Origin: Candidatus Methylomirabilota bacterium | GTDB taxonomy: Bacteria; Methylomirabilota; Methylomirabilia; Methylomirabilales; JACPAU01 | Length of the DNA stretch: 9,510 nucleotides | Direction of reading: 5' to 3' | NCBI GenBank assembly: GCA_023249205.1 | Contig: JAHFDC010000017.1 | Coordinates: 1-9,510, forward strand | Shown here: one piece after another, positions 7,296 to 9,510 of the stretch | Numbering within the stretch: the first letter of the stretch is position 1 | Layout of the letters: each line of letters starts with the position of its first letter | Position numbers and translations under genes: made by a program | The notes under the pieces: generated by a model | The model's database searches: none | Told to the model about the DNA's origin: nothing | What the model saw: only the letters and a program-made list of their open reading frames with translations

Positions 7296-7394
7296 ATCCC
7301 GGCAACGACCTACTCTCCCACCCAGTTGCCCAGGCAGTACCATCGGCGCTGGAGGACTTAACTGCCGTGTTCGGGATGGGAACGGGTGTTTCCC
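7296..7394 (-). pseudogene. defective second copy of 5S rRNA
   Basis: 99 bp identical to 9083-9181 in the intact 5S gene except at one base (A7356 against G9143). It carries the 5S 3' portion through GGGAAACACCC and then diverges. The 5' portion that forms helix I/loop A and the 5' strand of helix II (GGAGGG, pairing with CCCTCC) is missing. A short CCGG-containing stretch at about 7395-7403 may be the 5' end left after an internal deletion of about ten bases. The single substitution falls in the helix II partner strand, giving TCCTCC. Without helix II, folding into a functional 5S is unlikely. It may still be transcribed into the adjoining terminator if read-through reaches it. Confidence 0.8.
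7296..7394. repeat. 99-bp direct repeat, left copy (partner 9083-9181)
   Basis: Left boundary of the 1,787-bp interval carrying the aldo/keto reductase gene. The partner copy lies within and just past the intact 5S gene, same orientation, 98 of 99 bases identical. Homologous recombination between the two would excise a 1,787-bp circle and leave one 5S gene joined to the 7261-7290 terminator. Confidence 0.9.
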
Positions 7395-7639
7395 ATCAAC
7401 CGGATCCTCGCTCATCTCGTGCTCCCGGCCGAGGGTCCCGATCCGTGCTCCTCTCGGCCCCCTCCTGGCCGTACCGGAGAGCCCTTCGCCGACATCCCTG
7501 CCTAAGCGCGCTGGCCGGCCCGAGCGCTTGGCCGCACACCGTCCAGTAGCGACCGCAACCCCGCTTGTAGCGCCTCGACCGACGGCATCGGCCCCACCCC
7601 ACGCGGCCACATGCCGCTATCGGTCCCCGGCTTTTCGCC

Positions 7640-7667
7640 TTGACAGGGTGTTCATCCGCCCTGTAGC
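7640..7667 (+). promoter_or_regulatory. possible promoter with operator-like inverted repeat
   Basis: A consensus -35 TTGACA (7640-7645), a 16-bp spacer and a poor -10 candidate TGTAGC (7662-7667) point toward the aldo/keto reductase gene about 150 bp away. An inverted repeat ACAGGGTG/CGCCCTGT (7643-7650/7657-7664, one mismatch) covers the -35 box and spacer, where a repressor could sit. The weak -10 makes the call tentative. Confidence 0.3.
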
Positions 7668-7720
7668 GTGACTTCTAGTCGGGCCCCGCGCGCCCGGCGG
7701 TCCGAGAATACCGTTTATGT
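7661..7720. repeat. 60-bp imperfect direct repeat, left copy (partner 8943-9002)
   Basis: 52 of 60 bases match the copy at 8943-9002, same orientation, starting CTGTAGCGTG and containing CGCGCCCGGCGG and CGAGAATAC. The eight differences show no codon-position bias, so the repeat is probably non-coding. The two copies bracket the aldo/keto reductase gene, 1,282 bp apart, nested inside the larger 5S duplication. Confidence 0.85.
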
Positions 7721-7819
7721 TACCGCTCCGGAGGTCCTTCTTGGCCGGCCACTGATCGGGCGGGGCCACGGTGCGCCGACGACAAGCGGCGGGCAAGGGC
7801 TCTGCAGTAGATTCCGCGC

Positions 7820-8806
7820 ATGCGCTACCGAACCCTCGGCAACAGCACGCTCCGTGTCTCCGCCCTCGGCCTCGGCCTCATGTCCATGTCCGGCGTCTAC
7901 GGCAAGGGTGACGACGCCGAGTCGGCCGGTGTCATCCAGCACGCCTTCGACCTCGGCGTCAACCTCCTCGACTCCTCCGACACGTACGGGTGGGGCCAAA
8001 ACGAGGAGCTGCTCGGTCGGGCCCTCAAGGGCCGCCGCGACAAGGCCGTCGTGATCACCAAGTTCGGCCAAGTCCGCAACCCCGCCGGGGGACCCAACCT
8101 CATCAATGGCCGGCCTGAGTACGTGCCGCAGGCGTGCAACGCGAGCCTCAAGCGGCTCGGGATGGACGTCATCGACCTCTACCTGCAGCACCGGGTGGAC
8201 CCCAGCGTGCCCATCGAGGCCACCGTCGGCGCGATGAAGCGGCTGGTCGAGCAGGGCAAGGTGCGCTTCATCGGCCTCTGCGAGGCGCGGCCCGAGACCA
8301 TCCGCCGCGCCCACGCTGTCCATCCGCTGTCGGCCGTGCAGAGTGAGTATTCTCTCCTCTACCGGAAGGAAGCGGAGGAAACGCGGCGCGCCACCCGCGA
8401 GCTAGGCATCTCGTTCGTCGCCTACGCGCCACTGGGCCGCAGCCTGCTCACGGGACAGGTCCAGAAGCCGGCCGACATCCCCGAGGGCGACCGCCGCCGG
8501 GAGCACCCGCGCTTCAAGGAAGAGAACCTCGGCAAGAACGTCGAGCTGGTCCACCGCATCGAGGCGATCGCCCGGGAGAAGCGTTGCACGCCGGCCCAGC
8601 TCGTGTTGGCGTGGTTGCTGGCCCAGGGCGAGGACGTCGTGCCCATTCCCGGCACCAAGCGGAAGCACCGGGTGGACGAGAACCTGGGCGCCGTGGACGT
8701 TACGCTCGACGCGGGCGACGTCCAGCGCATCTCCGAGGCGGTGCCGGCCGGCGCCGCCGCCGGGACGCGCTACCCGGAGGCGCAGCTCAAGGCCGTTTAC
8801 CTGTAG
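7820..8806 (+). CDS. aldo/keto reductase
   Basis: NADPH-dependent oxidoreductase with a TIM-barrel fold, cytoplasmic; substrate unknown. The 328 residues start with [19 protein letters not shown], the usual beginning of the YakC/IolS-like branch. The full catalytic tetrad is visible: Asp51 and Tyr56 in LDSSDTYG, Lys81 in ITKFG, and His124 in LYLQHRVD. The cofactor 2'-phosphate loop is [13 protein letters not shown] near 266-278. Length and motifs are intact, with no frameshift. The ATG at 7820 has no good ribosome binding site; the nearest purine run, AAGGG, is about 20 bases away. It is the only plus-strand gene here, facing the rRNA operon. It lies between two 60-bp direct repeats and two 5S copies, so it may be a cassette acquired next to or within an rrn locus. 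Base composition is not visibly different from its neighbours. Confidence 0.93.
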   Translation: MRYRTLGNSTLRVSALGLGLMSMSGVYGKGDDAESAGVIQHAFDLGVNLLDSSDTYGWGQNEELLGRALKGRRDKAVVITKFGQVRNPAGGPNLINGRPEYVPQACNASLKRLGMDVIDLYLQHRVDPSVPIEATVGAMKRLVEQGKVRFIGLCEARPETIRRAHAVHPLSAVQSEYSLLYRKEAEETRRATRELGISFVAYAPLGRSLLTGQVQKPADIPEGDRRREHPRFKEENLGKNVELVHRIEAIAREKRCTPAQLVLAWLLAQGEDVVPIPGTKRKHRVDENLGAVDVTLDAGDVQRISEAVPAGAAAGTRYPEAQLKAVYL

Positions 8807-9047
8807 GCCGTCACATCCGTCCGGAGCGCGTCAGCGCCGCGGGCAGTCACCTGCCGGCCCAGCCGGCTCGCCCACCAGCTCCCGCCACCGAAGCCAGAGG
8901 CCGGCCCTAAACTCATATCGATCGGTACAGAATCTCTATCGTCTGTAGCGTGGCTTCGGGTCGAGCCCTGCGCGCCCGGCGGTTCGAGAATACGGTTTAT
9001 ATTGCCTACGCTCTACGCTCCCTACGCTCTCTCTCTCCGAACACACA
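8807..9047. other. gene-free region between the aldo/keto reductase gene and the rrn terminator
   Basis: It holds a small hairpin after the reductase stop codon (GCCGG/CCGGC near 8850-8865, no T-run), an AT-richer patch at about 8908-8942, the right copy of the 60-bp repeat (8943-9002) and a short run of CTACGCT-like units at 9005-9030. No coding region is credible. Confidence 0.55.
8943..9002. repeat. 60-bp imperfect direct repeat, right copy (partner 7661-7720)
   Basis: About 87% identical to 7661-7720. This copy ends in TTTATATT (8996-9003), which contains a -10-like TATATT absent from the other copy, where the same place reads TTTATGTT. It lies between the reductase gene and the rrn terminator. 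Confidence 0.85.
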
Positions 9048-9075
9048 AACGCCCGGGTCTCTCGACCCGGGCGTT
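9048..9075 (-). terminator. rRNA operon terminator after the intact 5S
   Basis: A perfect 12-bp stem AACGCCCGGGTC/GACCCGGGCGTT with a 4-nt loop begins about ten bases past the 5S 3' end. On the minus strand it is followed by TTGTGTGTTC, a modest T-rich tail. Its sequence is unrelated to the terminator after the defective 5S copy. Confidence 0.75.
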
Positions 9076-9082
9076 GTGATGT

Positions 9083-9181
9083 ATCCCGGCAACGACCTAC
9101 TCTCCCACCCAGTTGCCCAGGCAGTACCATCGGCGCTGGAGGGCTTAACTGCCGTGTTCGGGATGGGAACGGGTGTTTCCC
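9083..9181. repeat. 99-bp direct repeat, right copy (partner 7296-7394)
   Basis: This copy is part of the intact 5S gene plus two flanking bases. The identity ends at GGGTGTTTCCC on the plus strand, after which the intact gene continues with the 5S 5' end. Confidence 0.9.
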
Positions 9182-9200
9182 CTCCGCTATGGTCACCGGG
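9085..9200 (-). rRNA. rrf: 5S rRNA
   Basis: Intact 5S on the minus strand, about 116 nt. The 5' CCCGGTGACC pairs with the 3' GGTCGTTGCCGGG to form helix I. GGAGGG pairs with CCCTCC as helix II. The conserved CCCATCCCGAACACGG loop and CGCCGATGGTACTG are present. It follows the 23S after a short spacer of about 56 nt. Ends are good to within a few bases. Confidence 0.95.
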
Positions 9201-9256
9201 AATGGGACCCCGTACATAGCGTTGGCAACCAGGCACCGGCCTCTTGAGGGAAAAAT

Positions 9257-9510
9257 GGGGTCAAGCCGCACGACCGATTAGTACCGCTCAGCTGAACGCC
9301 TTCCGGCGCTTACACCTGCGGCCTATCAACCCGGTCATCTTCCGGGGGTCTTCAGGTGGCTTACGCCACGGGAGACCTCATCTTGAGGGGGGCTTCACGC
9401 TTAGATGCTTTCAGCGTTTATCCCTGCCGAACATAGCTACCCGGCGGTGCCCCTGGCGGGACAGCCGGAACACTAGAGGTTCGTCCACCCCGGTCCTCTC
9501 GTACTAAGGG
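9257..9510 (-). rRNA. rrl: 23S rRNA (partial, 3' end only)
   Basis: The last roughly 254 nt of 23S on the minus strand, continuing past the right edge. Conserved stretches such as CTTAGATGCTTTCAGC, GCCTATCAAC and GGTCCTCTCGTACTA (plus-strand reading) match the universal 23S 3' domain, including the sarcin-ricin-adjacent region. The 3' end is set near GGCTTGACCCC by analogy with the E. coli end GGCTTAACCTT, give or take a few bases. Confidence 0.95.

Larger units (their letters stand above)
7395..7819. other. gene-free GC-rich region upstream of the aldo/keto reductase gene
   Basis: 425 bp with no credible coding region on either strand. It contains the possible 5' remnant of the defective 5S, a TTGACA box with an overlapping inverted repeat at 7640-7667, and the left copy of a 60-bp direct repeat (7661-7720). 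Nothing recognisable was seen in 7404-7639. Confidence 0.6.

Noticed and set aside
7661..7720. 60-bp repeat considered as a coding remnant (VTSSRAPRARRSENTVY and the parallel reading in the other copy)
   Set aside because: Differences between the copies are spread over all codon positions and no open frame with a start and family match surrounds them.
9005..9030. Short tandem CTACGCT-like units considered as a repeat array or CRISPR
   Set aside because: The units are 6-9 bases with irregular spacing and no spacer structure; simple sequence at most.
7395..9084. Insertion sequence or transposon
   Set aside because: There is no transposase, no terminal inverted repeats and no short target-site duplication; the only flanking repeats are the 5S block and the 60-bp direct repeat.

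Overview
This is a high-GC bacterial chromosomal segment of housekeeping character. The tRNAs carry encoded CCA ends and G-1 on tRNA-His, the rRNAs are bacterial, and the exported amidase has a CuAO_N-like/AMIN/Amidase_3 layout. Together with the amidase-GerMN-rph-rdgB gene order, this suggests a deep-branching, non-enteric lineage such as Methylomirabilota/NC10, Rokubacteria or a deltaproteobacterial relative. That placement is only a guess from gene content and GC; no phylogeny could be run. Almost everything except one aldo/keto reductase gene is read from the minus strand.

Layout, from high to low coordinates (the main direction of transcription). The window opens inside a 23S rRNA 3' end (9510-9257), followed by an intact 5S rRNA (9200-9085) and a strong hairpin terminator (9075-9048). 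Next comes a 1.8-kb interval holding one plus-strand aldo/keto reductase gene (7820-8806), flanked by an imperfect 60-bp direct repeat. The interval ends in a second, defective 5S copy (7296-7394) with its own strong terminator. It is thus bounded by a 99-bp block of 5S sequence that is nearly identical at both ends.

Then follow a stand-alone ATP-grasp ligase gene with its own terminator, and a good sigma70-type promoter (5964-5935) that drives a compact operon: exported N-acetylmuramoyl-L-alanine amidase, GerMN-domain membrane protein, RNase PH (rph), RdgB/HAM1 nucleotide pyrophosphatase (rdgB), and the tRNAs Pro(TGG), Arg(CCG) and His(GTG). Spacers in the protein-coding part are 1 to 16 nt, and tRNA-Pro begins 14 nt after rdgB. 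RNase PH trims tRNA 3' ends, so its placement just upstream of three tRNA genes is suggestive. The window closes with a membrane sensor histidine kinase cut by the left edge inside its ATPase domain.

Two things stand out. One is the duplicated-5S/direct-repeat structure around the aldo/keto reductase gene. The other is the amidase, whose reading frame encodes a clear signal peptide upstream of any usable start codon, suggesting a one-base indel or a non-standard start. I found no CRISPR array, transposase, integrase, defence genes or other recognisable new multi-gene system.
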